From Winogradskya consettensis (GTDB lineage: Bacteria > Actinomycetota > Actinomycetes > Mycobacteriales > Micromonosporaceae), in contig NZ_BOQP01000034.1 of NCBI RefSeq assembly GCF_018332715.1, forward strand, positions 211,849-275,848: a stretch of 64,000 nt of DNA. Reading direction: 5' to 3'. Of the stretch, positions 32,409 through 43,100 are shown one piece after another. Each line of letters opens with the position of its first letter. Position 1 is the stretch's first letter. Made by a program: the position numbers and the translations under genes. The notes beneath the pieces were generated by a model, which was not told the DNA's origin, did no database searches, and saw only the letters and a list, made by a program, of their open reading frames with translations.

Positions 32409-34655
32409 GTAGCCCGCGTTGCGGAAGTCGTCCTCGGGCTGGCCCTCGCGGCTGAAGTCCCAGCCGCCGGCGGATTCGCGGCCCGGGCGACCGCCGATGG
32501 CGTAGCCGCCGATTTCCTGGCCTCGGCGCCAACCGCGGAAGTAGCCCGTGGTGTGGGCGGCGATGCTGGCGGCGTCGCGGACGATGCGGCTCGGGCGTTC
32601 CTCGCGCAGCGGGGAGCCTGGCACCAGGTTGGCCTGGGGGACGCGCTTGGGCAGGCCGGCGGTGGTCGACGCGGAGACCTCGGGGGCCGATGCCTTTTCG
32701 GCTGCGCGCCAGCCGGTGTCCATCGGGCTGGTCCAGTCGAGGTCGGAGGTGGCGGTCTCGGCGTCGCTGTGACCGGTGAACCACGCTGAGCGGGCCGCGG
32801 CGAAGATCAGCAGGTCGCCGTCGCCCTCGGCGGGGACTGGCGGGGTGCTGCTGCGGTCGAGGGCTGTCAGCGCCGGGGCGCGGCGGGCTGCCGCTCGGCC
32901 GTTGCGTCCTTCGACCAGGCGCAGCGACGGCGGGTCGGACGGGTCCGCGGGCTTGTCGAGGGCGCCGAGACCGTCCACCAGGCGCAGCGACGGGGGCTCC
33001 TTGGGCATGTCCTGCCACGGGGGGCGGACCCGGCCGTCCGCCGGCGGGCTGCTGACCGCGCCGGAGGTGAGCGGGTCGTCACCGGTGTTGAGCAGGGGCC
33101 AGTTGGCTCGGGAACCGGGCTCCGGCAGGTCGCCGTTCGTGCGCGGTGCCGTCGGCATCGGCAGGGAGAAGTCGGTGGCGGCCGGGGCGCTGTTGCCGTT
33201 GCGGGGTGTGCTCGGGCGCGGTGGGATGACCGTGCGCTGGCGTTCTGCGCGGGCGCTGCTCATGGCCGCGGTCGTCAGGGTTGGGCGGAACGGTTGTCCC
33301 GAGTCGGCCGGCGGCACCGAGGAGGGCCGGGAGCCGGGGGTGATCGGCGTCATGCCCGGCGGGGGCGGCGGCACGGAGACCGGGCGGCTCGACGAGCCCG
33401 AGGTGCGGGTCGGGAGGCTGGCGGCCGGTGCCATCGGCGGGGAGCTCATGGGGCTGGGCGCCAGCGGCGGCGGCATCAGCGGGTTGGGCGCCACCGGAGG
33501 GCTGGTGAGCGGGCGGGGCATGGCCGGGCCGTTGCCGGCGACGGCGGGCTCGGGGCGACCGCGGCGGCCGAGGCCACCACCGGTGCTGGACGGGCGCGAA
33601 GAGCCGAGGCCCACGCCGGTGTCGGAGGGACGCGAAGAGCCGAGACCCACGCCGGTGTCGGAGGGGCGCAGGGAGCCCATGCCGCCGGGGGCGGGCATCG
33701 CGGAGACGGAGGACGCGGCCGACTCGGGGGCGCGGCGGGAACCTGCCTGACGGCGGCCACCCGCGACGCCGGTGACCTGACTCGCGCGCTCGGCGAGGGT
33801 GCCGACGAGGGCTTCGCAGGCGGCGTCGCAGGATTTCACGGCGCCGATCGCGTGCCGCACGGTGTCGGCGGCGGCCGCTGCGAGCGACTTGTTGACGCCG
33901 CCGCGGCGGGGCGACTCGTTGATGGCCACGACCAGGGCGGTGACGGCGGAGACGACCTGGTCCTCGGTGCCCGCTCCGGCGCGGGTCAGCTCGCGGGCGA
34001 TCTCCTCGGCCATCTGCTCCGGGGAGCCGCCGCGCGCCGTGAGGCGGCCGGGCTCGGGCAGGGCGTCGAGCACGGCCAGGGCGAGCGGGTGGGCCGGGTC
34101 GGGATAGGCCCTCAGCGCCGCGGGATACAGCTCGCGCAGCACTTCCTGCAGGGCGGACGCCGCGGCGAAACGGCCCTTGAGCATCGTGACGTGCGCAGCG
34201 AGCACCGGCTTGTAGGTGACGAGCTCGCGCGGGGCGGGGATGGTGACGGCGGCGATCGCCCCCGCCTGCAGCGCGCGGGCCAGGCCCACGGCGCGGCGGG
34301 CGGCCGGCGGTGCGTTCAGCTCTCCCAGGGAGCTGTCGTCGCCGAAACGCTTCGCGAAGTTGTCGGCGGAGTCATCGTCGGCTACGACCAGGGGACGACC
34401 AGCGGCGGTCAGCAGCGAGGTGACCATGTGGTCATCGCTGTCCGCAGCCACCGCGGCCTCGGCGAATCCACTCGTCCGTTCCACGAGCAGCGTCCCCAGC
34501 TGGGCATAGCCCGACGGGTCGTCGCTGATCTCATGGACTCCGAGCAGCCGGCCTGCGTCGTCCACCACGGCGATGGTCAGTGCTGCTCCGGCCGAAGCCG
34601 AATGCACCTTCTCATCAGCCGACGCCAGACCGCAGTACACGCGCACGAGCGCCAC
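32397..34655 (-). CDS. IS110-transposase-like protein with conservon-kinase-type tail
   Basis: A 752-residue protein of unknown function. Residues about 1-200 (VRVYCGLASADEK, VVDDAGRLLGVHEI, RELVTYKPVLAAHVTMLKGR, LREVLRELYPAALRAY-like) resemble the DEDD N-terminal domain of IS110-type transposases, but the first Asp and the KTDxxDA motif are absent. Residues 290-560 are Pro/Ser/Gly-rich. The C-terminus has SAWF, DTGWRAAEKA and TTAGLPKRVPQANLVPGS, matching blocks in the CvnA tail. Start at GTG 34655 after GGAGGAGG (8-base gap); a TTG at 34694 is less likely. It is probably co-transcribed with the upstream 319-residue gene. Confidence 0.8.
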   Translation of the reverse strand: MALVRVYCGLASADEKVHSASAGAALTIAVVDDAGRLLGVHEISDDPSGYAQLGTLLVERTSGFAEAAVAADSDDHMVTSLLTAAGRPLVVADDDSADNFAKRFGDDSSLGELNAPPAARRAVGLARALQAGAIAAVTIPAPRELVTYKPVLAAHVTMLKGRFAAASALQEVLRELYPAALRAYPDPAHPLALAVLDALPEPGRLTARGGSPEQMAEEIARELTRAGAGTEDQVVSAVTALVVAINESPRRGGVNKSLAAAAADTVRHAIGAVKSCDAACEALVGTLAERASQVTGVAGGRRQAGSRRAPESAASSVSAMPAPGGMGSLRPSDTGVGLGSSRPSDTGVGLGSSRPSSTGGGLGRRGRPEPAVAGNGPAMPRPLTSPPVAPNPLMPPPLAPSPMSSPPMAPAASLPTRTSGSSSRPVSVPPPPPGMTPITPGSRPSSVPPADSGQPFRPTLTTAAMSSARAERQRTVIPPRPSTPRNGNSAPAATDFSLPMPTAPRTNGDLPEPGSRANWPLLNTGDDPLTSGAVSSPPADGRVRPPWQDMPKEPPSLRLVDGLGALDKPADPSDPPSLRLVEGRNGRAAARRAPALTALDRSSTPPVPAEGDGDLLIFAAARSAWFTGHSDAETATSDLDWTSPMDTGWRAAEKASAPEVSASTTAGLPKRVPQANLVPGSPLREERPSRIVRDAASIAAHTTGYFRGWRRGQEIGGYAIGGRPGRESAGGWDFSREGQPEDDFRNAGYPSR

Positions 34656-34718
34656 GGCGTCGTCCTCCTCCCCGGGACTTCTGTTTTCGGCCAAGGACTG
34701 ATGGTCCCTGGTGAGGGG

Positions 34719-35678
34719 TCAGTCGCGCCAGTCCACGGCGGCAGAGATCTTGCCGATTACCGAACGCCACCCCAGACTCGCCTGCTGTGCCCCGATTTTA
34801 CGGAGCTTGCGGCGTCCGAAGAAACCGCCCATTCCGCCACTCTCGGCCGACCGCAGGGACTCGTCGAGGTCGTCGAGCGGCGATCCGGGCGACAGTGCCA
34901 GGATGACCGGCTTCAGACGCAACGCGTGGCCCAGGTCTCGGGCCACCTCTCCCGCCGCGATGAGCAACGAGAGATCCCACGTGTCGTGACCGCCGCGCAG
35001 GTTCTCCACCACGAGGTCGAGCTCGTAGCGGTCGTCCGGCAGCGGGTCGACGTCCGAAGACTCTACCCGCTCGGCGACGGTGGCCCAGGTGTCGAGCTGC
35101 GCGAGGTCGTGCGGAGCACCCGATTGAATGAAGGAGACCAGCGACTCGGGCGTCTTGAACGCCAGCAGTTTGCCGCGGTTGCTGAGGAAGACGGGCACTT
35201 CCTCGTCCTCCGCCTCCGCGGCAGCGTCCTCTGCTTCGTCGTCCTTGAAGTCTTCCGGGTCGGGCTCGGCGACCAGATCGCCGTTCTCGTCGCGGATCGT
35301 GCCGGCCTTGCTGTCCTTGCTGTCCTTCGGGTCGGGATCACCCTCGGTCACGAGCGCTGCGAATTCGTCGTCGACGATGGCGTCCGCCTCGACGGCCTCG
35401 CGCGCCTCGCGGGCCCGCTCACGTGCGTCGAACGGGTCGTCCTCGTCGACCTCCACCTCGGTGGGGGTCAGCTCGGAGGCCTTCCGGTATGCACGCAGCG
35501 TCAGGCCGACTCCGCCGGGCATGGCGATCTCGACCGGCCGGATCCGGACCTCGTCCCAGAGCTCACGGCCCGAGAGGCCCTCTTGGGCCGTCGCAAGTTC
35601 CTCTTCGGGCGACTGGCTGGCCACTCTGACCTCCGGGTTGGTTCTCTCGAGCTGTTCGGACGGGGTGAGTCTGGGCAC
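34719..35678 (-). CDS. Conserved hypothetical acidic-linker protein (319 aa)
   Basis: I do not recognise a named family. It has an N-terminal segment (LWDEVRIRPVEIAMPGGVGLTLRAY), a highly acidic disordered middle (about 85-165, rich in Asp/Glu, with KDSKDSK) and a folded part (VFLSNRGKLLAFKTPESLVSFIQSGAPHDL, then VENLRGGHDTWDLSLLIAAGEVARDLGHAL). A basic GFFGRRKLRKIGAQQ stretch lies near the end. No signal peptide or membrane segment. GTG start at 35678. It sits 63 bp upstream of the IS110-like/Cvn-tail gene, so the two may act together. Confidence 0.7.
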   Translation of the reverse strand: MPRLTPSEQLERTNPEVRVASQSPEEELATAQEGLSGRELWDEVRIRPVEIAMPGGVGLTLRAYRKASELTPTEVEVDEDDPFDARERAREAREAVEADAIVDDEFAALVTEGDPDPKDSKDSKAGTIRDENGDLVAEPDPEDFKDDEAEDAAAEAEDEEVPVFLSNRGKLLAFKTPESLVSFIQSGAPHDLAQLDTWATVAERVESSDVDPLPDDRYELDLVVENLRGGHDTWDLSLLIAAGEVARDLGHALRLKPVILALSPGSPLDDLDESLRSAESGGMGGFFGRRKLRKIGAQQASLGWRSVIGKISAAVDWRD

Positions 35679-35717
35679 ACACCTTAGTGGTCGCTCCTGG
35701 GAACGGCCCGACCGCGG

Positions 35718-36558
35718 TCAGAAACCCTTCGGGTGCCACACGGTCTTAGTCTCCAGCAGCGCGACCATGGGCTTCAGCCCGGGATCACCCGCGAAGTCAT
35801 TCTCCGGATCACCGGGGCGCAAAACCCGCTTGAGGTTGCCTGCTGCGGCGCGTTCCAGCTCGGTGGCGAGATCGAGGTCCGTGACCCCGGCCAGGTCGAT
35901 GGCGTTGACGTCGTCGTGCGAGGCGAGCCAGGGCGCGGTCTCGGCGGCGTTGCCGGTGAGAATGTTCACGACGCCGCCCGGGACGTCGGAGGTGGCGAGC
36001 ACCTCGGCGAGGGTGACGGCGGCCTGCGGGCCCGCGGCGAGGACGACCACGGTGTTGCCGGTGACGATCGCCGGGGCGATGACGCTGACCAGCCCGAGGA
36101 ACGAGGCCGGGGCGACGACGGCGACGACGCCGGTCGGCTCGGGCGCCGAGATGTTGAAGAACGGGCCGGCGACGGGGTTGGCGCCGCCGTGGACCTGGGC
36201 GATCTTGTCGGCCCACCCCGCATACCAGACCCAGCGGTCCACCGCGGCTTCAACCTCTGCCACGGGTACGCCCTGAGCAGCGAACTCATCCCGACGGCTC
36301 TCGAGCATCTCGGCGATGCGGTAGAGCACCTGCCCCCGGTTGTACGCGGTGGCCCCGGCCCATTTCGGCTGGGCGGCGCGGGCCGCGACGACGGCGTCCC
36401 GGGCGTCCTTGCGCGAGGCGAGCGCGACGTTGTCGCCGTTCACGAGATAGGTCCGTCCTGACTCGCTGCGGGGGAACTTCCCGCCGATGAACAGCTTGTA
36501 GGTCTTCCGGACGCCCAGCCGCGTGGGGGCGGCGGGGGCGGTCACGACGGGCGGCTTC

Positions 36559-36566
<8 letters not shown>
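35718..36566 (-). CDS. Shortened aldehyde-dehydrogenase-like protein lacking catalytic residues
   Basis: The 282 residues cover only the N-terminal NAD-binding half of an aldehyde dehydrogenase (YKLFIGGKFPRSESGRTYLV, YNRGQVLYRIAEMLESRRDEF, GVVAVVAPASFLGLVSVIAPAIVTGNTVVVLAAG). The KPAE-type coenzyme Lys motif is replaced by AAG, and the region with catalytic Glu and Cys is missing, although the frame ends cleanly. TTG 36566, six bases after GGAGG, overlaps the stop of the complete enzyme by 8 bp. Coupling to the active enzyme suggests a partner or regulatory subunit (inference). Confidence 0.85.
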
Positions 36567-37986
<1,420 letters not shown>

Positions 37987-37991
37987 TCTGA

Positions 37992-38906
37992 TCAGTCCAG
38001 GGTGAAGTAGTCCGGGCCGGCGTAGTGGCCGGTCGTGAGCTTGGTCCGCTGCATCAGCAGGTCGTTCAGCAGCGAGGAGGCACCGAACCGGAACCAGGCC
38101 GGGTCGAGCCAGTCGTCGCCGACCGTCTCGTTGATCATCACCAGGTACTTGATGGCGTCCTTGGTGGTCTTGATGCCACCGGCCGGTTTGACCCCGACCT
38201 GGCGGCCGGTGCGGGCGCGGAAGTCGCGGACCGCTTCGAGCATCACCAGCGTCACGGGCAGCGTCGCCGCGACCGGGACCTTGCCGGTGGAGGTCTTGAT
38301 GAAGTCGGCACCGGCCAGCATCGCCAGCCAGGACGCGCGGCGCACGTTGTCGTACGTCGCGAGCTCGCCGGTCTCCAGGATCACCTTGAGGTGCGCGTCG
38401 CCGCACGCCTGCTTGACGGCGACGATCTCCTCGAAGACGTGGTCGTAGCGGCCGGCGAGGAACGCGCCCCGGCTGATCACCATGTCGATCTCGTCGGCGC
38501 CGGCGGCCACCGCGTCGCGGGTGTCGGCGAGCTTGACGTCGAGCGGTGCCTGCCCCGAGGGGAAGGCCGTCGCCACGCTGGCGAGGTGGACGCCCGAACC
38601 GGCCAGCACCTCGGCGACGTACGGAACCATCGCGGGGTAGACGCAGACGGCTCCGACATGCGGGCACGAAGAGTCGGCGGGGTCGGGGCGCAGCGCCTTG
38701 GCGGCCAGCGCGCGGACCTTGCCGGGGGTGTCGGCGCCCTCCAGCGTGGTCAGGTCGACCATCCGGATGGCCAGGTCGATGGCGGCGGCCTTGGCGGTCG
38801 TCTTCACCGATCGGGTCGCGAGGGCGGCGGCCCGCGCCTCGACGCCCACCTTGTCGACCCCGGGCAGGCCGTGGAGAGAGGCTCGGAGGTCGAGCGTCGC
38901 AGTCAT
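37992..38906 (-). CDS. deoC: Deoxyribose-phosphate aldolase
   Basis: Cleaves 2-deoxyribose 5-phosphate to acetaldehyde and glyceraldehyde 3-phosphate. The 304 residues include VCVYPAMV, DMVISRGAFLAGRY, LKVILETGEL, the Schiff-base lysine in DFIKTSTGK and GVKPAGGIKTTKDAIKYL. It is longer than bacterial class I enzymes of about 220 residues, like other actinobacterial DeoC of about 300. ATG 38906. First gene of the minus-strand deoC-aldehyde dehydrogenase unit, divergent from upp (62 bp apart). Confidence 0.95.
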   Translation of the reverse strand: MTATLDLRASLHGLPGVDKVGVEARAAALATRSVKTTAKAAAIDLAIRMVDLTTLEGADTPGKVRALAAKALRPDPADSSCPHVGAVCVYPAMVPYVAEVLAGSGVHLASVATAFPSGQAPLDVKLADTRDAVAAGADEIDMVISRGAFLAGRYDHVFEEIVAVKQACGDAHLKVILETGELATYDNVRRASWLAMLAGADFIKTSTGKVPVAATLPVTLVMLEAVRDFRARTGRQVGVKPAGGIKTTKDAIKYLVMINETVGDDWLDPAWFRFGASSLLNDLLMQRTKLTTGHYAGPDYFTLD

Positions 38907-38968
38907 GAAATCGATTCTACGCAGCCCACCAGCAGTTGATCTTGATGAACCCCGGTAGGTTGATCGGC

Positions 38969-39601
38969 GTGGACGTACTCGTCGTTGATCACCCGCTGGC
39001 CCAGACCCGACTCACCGCTATGCGGAACGCCGAGACCGACTCCGGTGTCTTCCGCGCGGCCCTGCACGAACTCACCACCATGGTGGTCTACGAGGCGGCG
39101 CGCGCGTTCGCCACCGAGCAGTACCCGATCACCACCCCGGTGGCGCCGACGATGGGCACCCGGCTTGCCAACCCGCCGCTGATCGTGCCGGTGCTCCGCG
39201 CGGGCCTCGGCATGGCCGACTCCGCGCTGGCGCTGCTGCCGGAGTCGTCGATGGGGTTCGTGGGCCTGGCGCGTGACGAGGCGACCTACGAGCCGCGGGC
39301 GTACATGGAGTCGCTGCCGGGCGACCTCGCCGGCCTGCCGGTGCTGGTGCTCGACCCGATGCTGGCGACCGGTGGCTCGCTGGTGCACTGCGTGCAGCTG
39401 CTCGTCGACCGTGGTGCCACCGACATCACCATCTGCTGCGTGCTGGCCGCCCCGGAGGGTGTCGAGCGGCTGCGGACCTCGGGCCTGCCGGTGCGCCTGA
39501 TCACCGCCAGCATCGACGAGGGCCTGAACGAGAAGATGTACATCGTCCCGGGCCTCGGCGACGCGGGCGACCGCCAGTTCGGCGGAATGCCCCGCTTCTA
39601 A
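38969..39601 (+). CDS. upp: Uracil phosphoribosyltransferase
   Basis: Converts uracil and PRPP to UMP, closing the pyrimidine salvage loop. The 210 residues start VDVLVVDHPLAQTRLTAMRN and contain VPVLRAGLGMADSAL, the PRPP-binding VLVLDPMLATGGSL and PGLGDAGDRQFG. GTG 38969 fits the family N-terminus; an ORF extension to 38936 does not. The stop overlaps the convergent NUDIX stop by 4 bp. Confidence 0.95.
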   Translation: MDVLVVDHPLAQTRLTAMRNAETDSGVFRAALHELTTMVVYEAARAFATEQYPITTPVAPTMGTRLANPPLIVPVLRAGLGMADSALALLPESSMGFVGLARDEATYEPRAYMESLPGDLAGLPVLVLDPMLATGGSLVHCVQLLVDRGATDITICCVLAAPEGVERLRTSGLPVRLITASIDEGLNEKMYIVPGLGDAGDRQFGGMPRF

Positions 39602-40080
39602 GAAACGGACCAGCTGAGCGCTCGACCGTTCGAGAACGGCATGACCCCGTGGAAGACGCTCGGGGAAGCGGCGAAGACGAGCGGCAGGAAATGGCGGTCG
39701 GACTCCCACATCGGGAGTCTGCCCGCCAGCACGTCCGCCACCGGCATCCAGTGCAGGCTGCCCTCATCGTTGCCCTGGAGCGGCGTTCCGCTCCAGGACG
39801 GGACGCGGAAGAGGAAACCGAACCAGTTCTCCCCGGCACGGCCGAAACCGGGCCATGAGATCGTGCCGGACAGGTCGACGGCGTCGCATTCGATCCCGGC
39901 CTCCTCGCGTACCTCGCGCCGCAGGCCGGAGACCACGTCCTCGTCCGGCTCCAGCTTGCCGCCGAGCCCGTTGTAATAGCCGAAGTGCATGTCGTCCGGG
40001 CGGGTGTCGCGCCGGATCATCAACACCTCCCGGCCGTCGGCCGAAAGCACATAACCCAGCGTCGCGATAATGGCCTGCAC
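39598..40080 (-). CDS. NUDIX hydrolase (8-oxo-dGTPase-like)
   Basis: The 160-residue protein has a NUDIX box GGKLEPDEDVVSGLRREVREEAGIE, fitting Gx5Ex7REUxEExGU, preceded by VLMIRRDTRPDDMHFGYYNGLGG as in MutT/MTH1-like 8-oxo-dGTP diphosphatases. GTG 40080 starts VQAIIATLGYVLS; another GTG is at 40089. A longer upstream frame is antisense to the glycosyltransferase gene. Divergent from the glycosyltransferase, 72 bp apart. Confidence 0.9.
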   Translation of the reverse strand: MQAIIATLGYVLSADGREVLMIRRDTRPDDMHFGYYNGLGGKLEPDEDVVSGLRREVREEAGIECDAVDLSGTISWPGFGRAGENWFGFLFRVPSWSGTPLQGNDEGSLHWMPVADVLAGRLPMWESDRHFLPLVFAASPSVFHGVMPFSNGRALSWSVS

Positions 40081-40152
40081 GCCGGTCACCCTAGGCGTGC
40101 GAATCGACCGATGTACGCCCGGGGCAGCCGGTTCGCTGCCTATTCTGCCGAA

Positions 40153-43100
40153 ATGGCGAGTCCGGTCCTCAGCATCGTCGTGCCCGTCTACAACGTCGCG
40201 CCGTATCTCGGCGAGTGCCTGGAATCGCTCGCCGGGCAGTACCGCGACGCGCTCGAAGTGATCATGGTCGACGACGGGTCGACCGATGACAGCGCCGCGA
40301 TCGCCGAGCGGTTCGTGGAGAAGGATTCCCGCTTCCGGCTGATCCGCAAGGAGAACGGCGGGCTGGGCGCGGCCCGCAACACCGGGGTCGGCCACGCGAC
40401 CGGGGAATACCTGATGTTCGTCGACAGCGATGACGTGCTGGCGCCGTACGCCGCCGAGCTTCTGGTCGCGAGCCTGGAGAAGACCGGCTCCGACTTCTCG
40501 TGCGGGAACGTGCTGCGCCTGAACACGCGGGGCCTGCACCAGTCACCGATGCACCGGGGAGCGTTCGCCGGCACGTTTCTGCGTACCCATGTCAGTCGCC
40601 GTCCTGTCCTGCTGGGTGACCGGACCGCCTGGAACAAGGTCTTCAGGCGCAGTTTCTACGACACCCACGAGCTGGCGTTCCCGGAGGGTGTGCTCTACGA
40701 GGACGCCCTGGTCACCGTCCCAGCGCACGTGCTCGCCACGGCGGTCGACGTGCTCGAGACGCCGGTCTACTACTGGCGGGAGCGCGAGGGTCCGGACAAG
40801 TCGATCACCCAGCGTCGCGAGGAGCTGCCGGCCTTCCTCGACCGGCTGGAGAGCTGCTGGGGCGTGAGCCGGATGCTGACCAGCCAGCCCGCGATCAAAC
40901 GGCTGTACGACGAGTCCGTGCTCAAGGACGACCTGATGCTCTTCCTGCGGGTGCTGCCCCGGGTCGACGCGGATTACCGGTCGGTGTTCCTGGAGCGCAC
41001 CAACGCCTACCTGGACACCGTGGAGCCGGAAGCGATCCTGGAGCTGCCGGCCACCCAGCGGGTGCTCTGGACGCTGGTCCGGAACCGGATGCTGCCGGAG
41101 ATCCTGGAGCTGGTGCCGGCGCTGCGCCGCCAGCGCCGGATCGCCCGTCGCGGGTTGCGCCGCTATCACGACATGGATCTCTACCACGAGAAGCTGCCGG
41201 AGCTGCCCGCCGAGCTGTTCACGGCGGGCACGCCGCGCCCGCGCACGAAGGTGCACGAGGTCGAGTGGGTCGACGGGAAGCTGCGGATCCGGGGTCACGC
41301 GTTCATCCCGGGGCAGTCCGCGGCGCATCCGTGGAGCACGTCACGGCTGATCTGGCTCAAGGAGAGCGGGGGGCGGCGGACCCGGCGTACGCCGATGGTG
41401 AACCGCCGGTGTGCGGACGCGACGGGGGATCACGGGTCGACGCGTACGGCGTACGACTGGTCGGGTTTCGAGGTGTTGATCGATCCGTTGTCGTTGCGTG
41501 CCCCGAACGGGGGCTGGCGCGACAACGACTGGTCCGTGGTGGTCGGGGTGGTCGGCCTGGGCAGCCGGAGCAAGGGTTCGCTGGAGATCGGCCAGCCCGC
41601 GACCCCGGTCCGGTTGACGCCGCTGTACCTGGATGACGTCCGGATCGTGCCGTACATCGACGCGGGCCGGCTGCGGCTGCGCGTGGAGCGGGTGCCGGCG
41701 GTCCTGACCGGCATGTACGGCGACGACGACAGCCTGGTGGTGGAGGGCCTGGTCGAGGGCGTGCGACCCACGTCCGCGACGCTGTCCCGGGTGCCGGGGC
41801 TACCCTGGCGCCGCTATCCGCTGCGGGTCGAGGGGGAGCGGTTCAGCTTCCGCGTCCCCGTCTGCGACCTGCGCCGGGACGAGGCCGCGTACCCGCCGCT
41901 GAAGATCGGGGAGCCCTCGGAACGCTGGCGGATCCGGCTGGCGACCGGCACCAAACGCAGCGGCGAGATCAACTGCGTCTCGCTCATGGACGGGCAATGG
42001 GATCCGGTCGAGCTCGGGCCCCGGACGGTCCACGTGCATCCCCGGGCCGACGGCGACCCGGTCCTGGTCGCGCTCCCGACCGGCCCGGTACTCACCGAGG
42101 TCAGCACCGCCGACCGGCGTTTCCGCTTCTCGGGGCGACTGCACGGCCGGTCCGCGGCTCTCAGCCTGGTGCTGCGCGCGACCGGTGCGCGGGAGACCAG
42201 GACTTTTCCGGTACGCGCGACCGGCGACACCTGGTCCGTCGAGGTCGACCCGGTCGCGGTCGAGAACTTCGGCAGCACCGTACGCATGCGCGCCGGCACC
42301 TGGCACGTCCTGTGCCGCAGCGGAACCGGCCCGGTCGAGCCCCTGCCCGCAGCCCCCGCCGCCCTGAACGTCCTGCCGTTGCCGCTGGCAGGCGACGCAC
42401 CCCGGGTCTCGCTGGAGTGGCTGGCCGACGAGCGGATGGTGCTGCGGGTCCGCTCCGCGCTGCCCGACGAGGACCGTGGCCGGCGTAACCAGACCAGGCT
42501 GCGGGAACGCCACTACCCGGCGATGCGCGAGACGCCGCTGCGTGACGTGGTGCTCTACAACAGCTTCACCGGCCGCCAGTACTCCGACAGCCCCCGGGCC
42601 GTGCACGAGGAGCTGCTCGCCCGTGGCCTGCCGCTGGAACACCAGTGGGTCTCCGTGGACGGTCAGGCACCGTTGCCGCACTCCGCCGAGCCGGTGCCGT
42701 TGTGGAGCCGGGAATGGCACGAGGCGCTGGCCACGGCCCGTTACATCGTCACCAATCAGCACCTGCCGGAATGGTTCCGCCGCCGCGAGGGCCAGGTCGT
42801 CGTGCAGACCTGGCACGGTACGCCGCTCAAGCGGATCGGCTTCGACATCGCCGACGTGCAGTTCACCGACAAGCGCTACCTGGAGAAACTCGCGCTGGAG
42901 ACCCCCAACTGGAGCTTCCTCGTCTCGCCGAACACGTTCAGTTCGCCGCTGCTGCGCCGCGCCTTCCGCTTCGGCGGGGAGCTGCTGGAGATCGGTTACC
43001 CCCGCAACGACGTGCTTCTTCAGGACCGCACCGAGATCACCGAGCGGGTCCGGGCGGCGGTCGGGGTCCCGCCCGGACGCAAGATCATCCTGTACGCGCC

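Noticed and set aside
32397..34655. Active insertion sequence
   Set aside because: Catalytic residues appear missing, the protein has a long unrelated extension, and no element ends or target duplication are visible; direct repeats at its 3' end are local tandem copies.
33294..35687. 797-codon plus-strand frame across 33.3-35.7 kb
   Set aside because: Gly/Arg-rich shadow of two minus-strand genes with good ribosome binding sites and protein-like composition.
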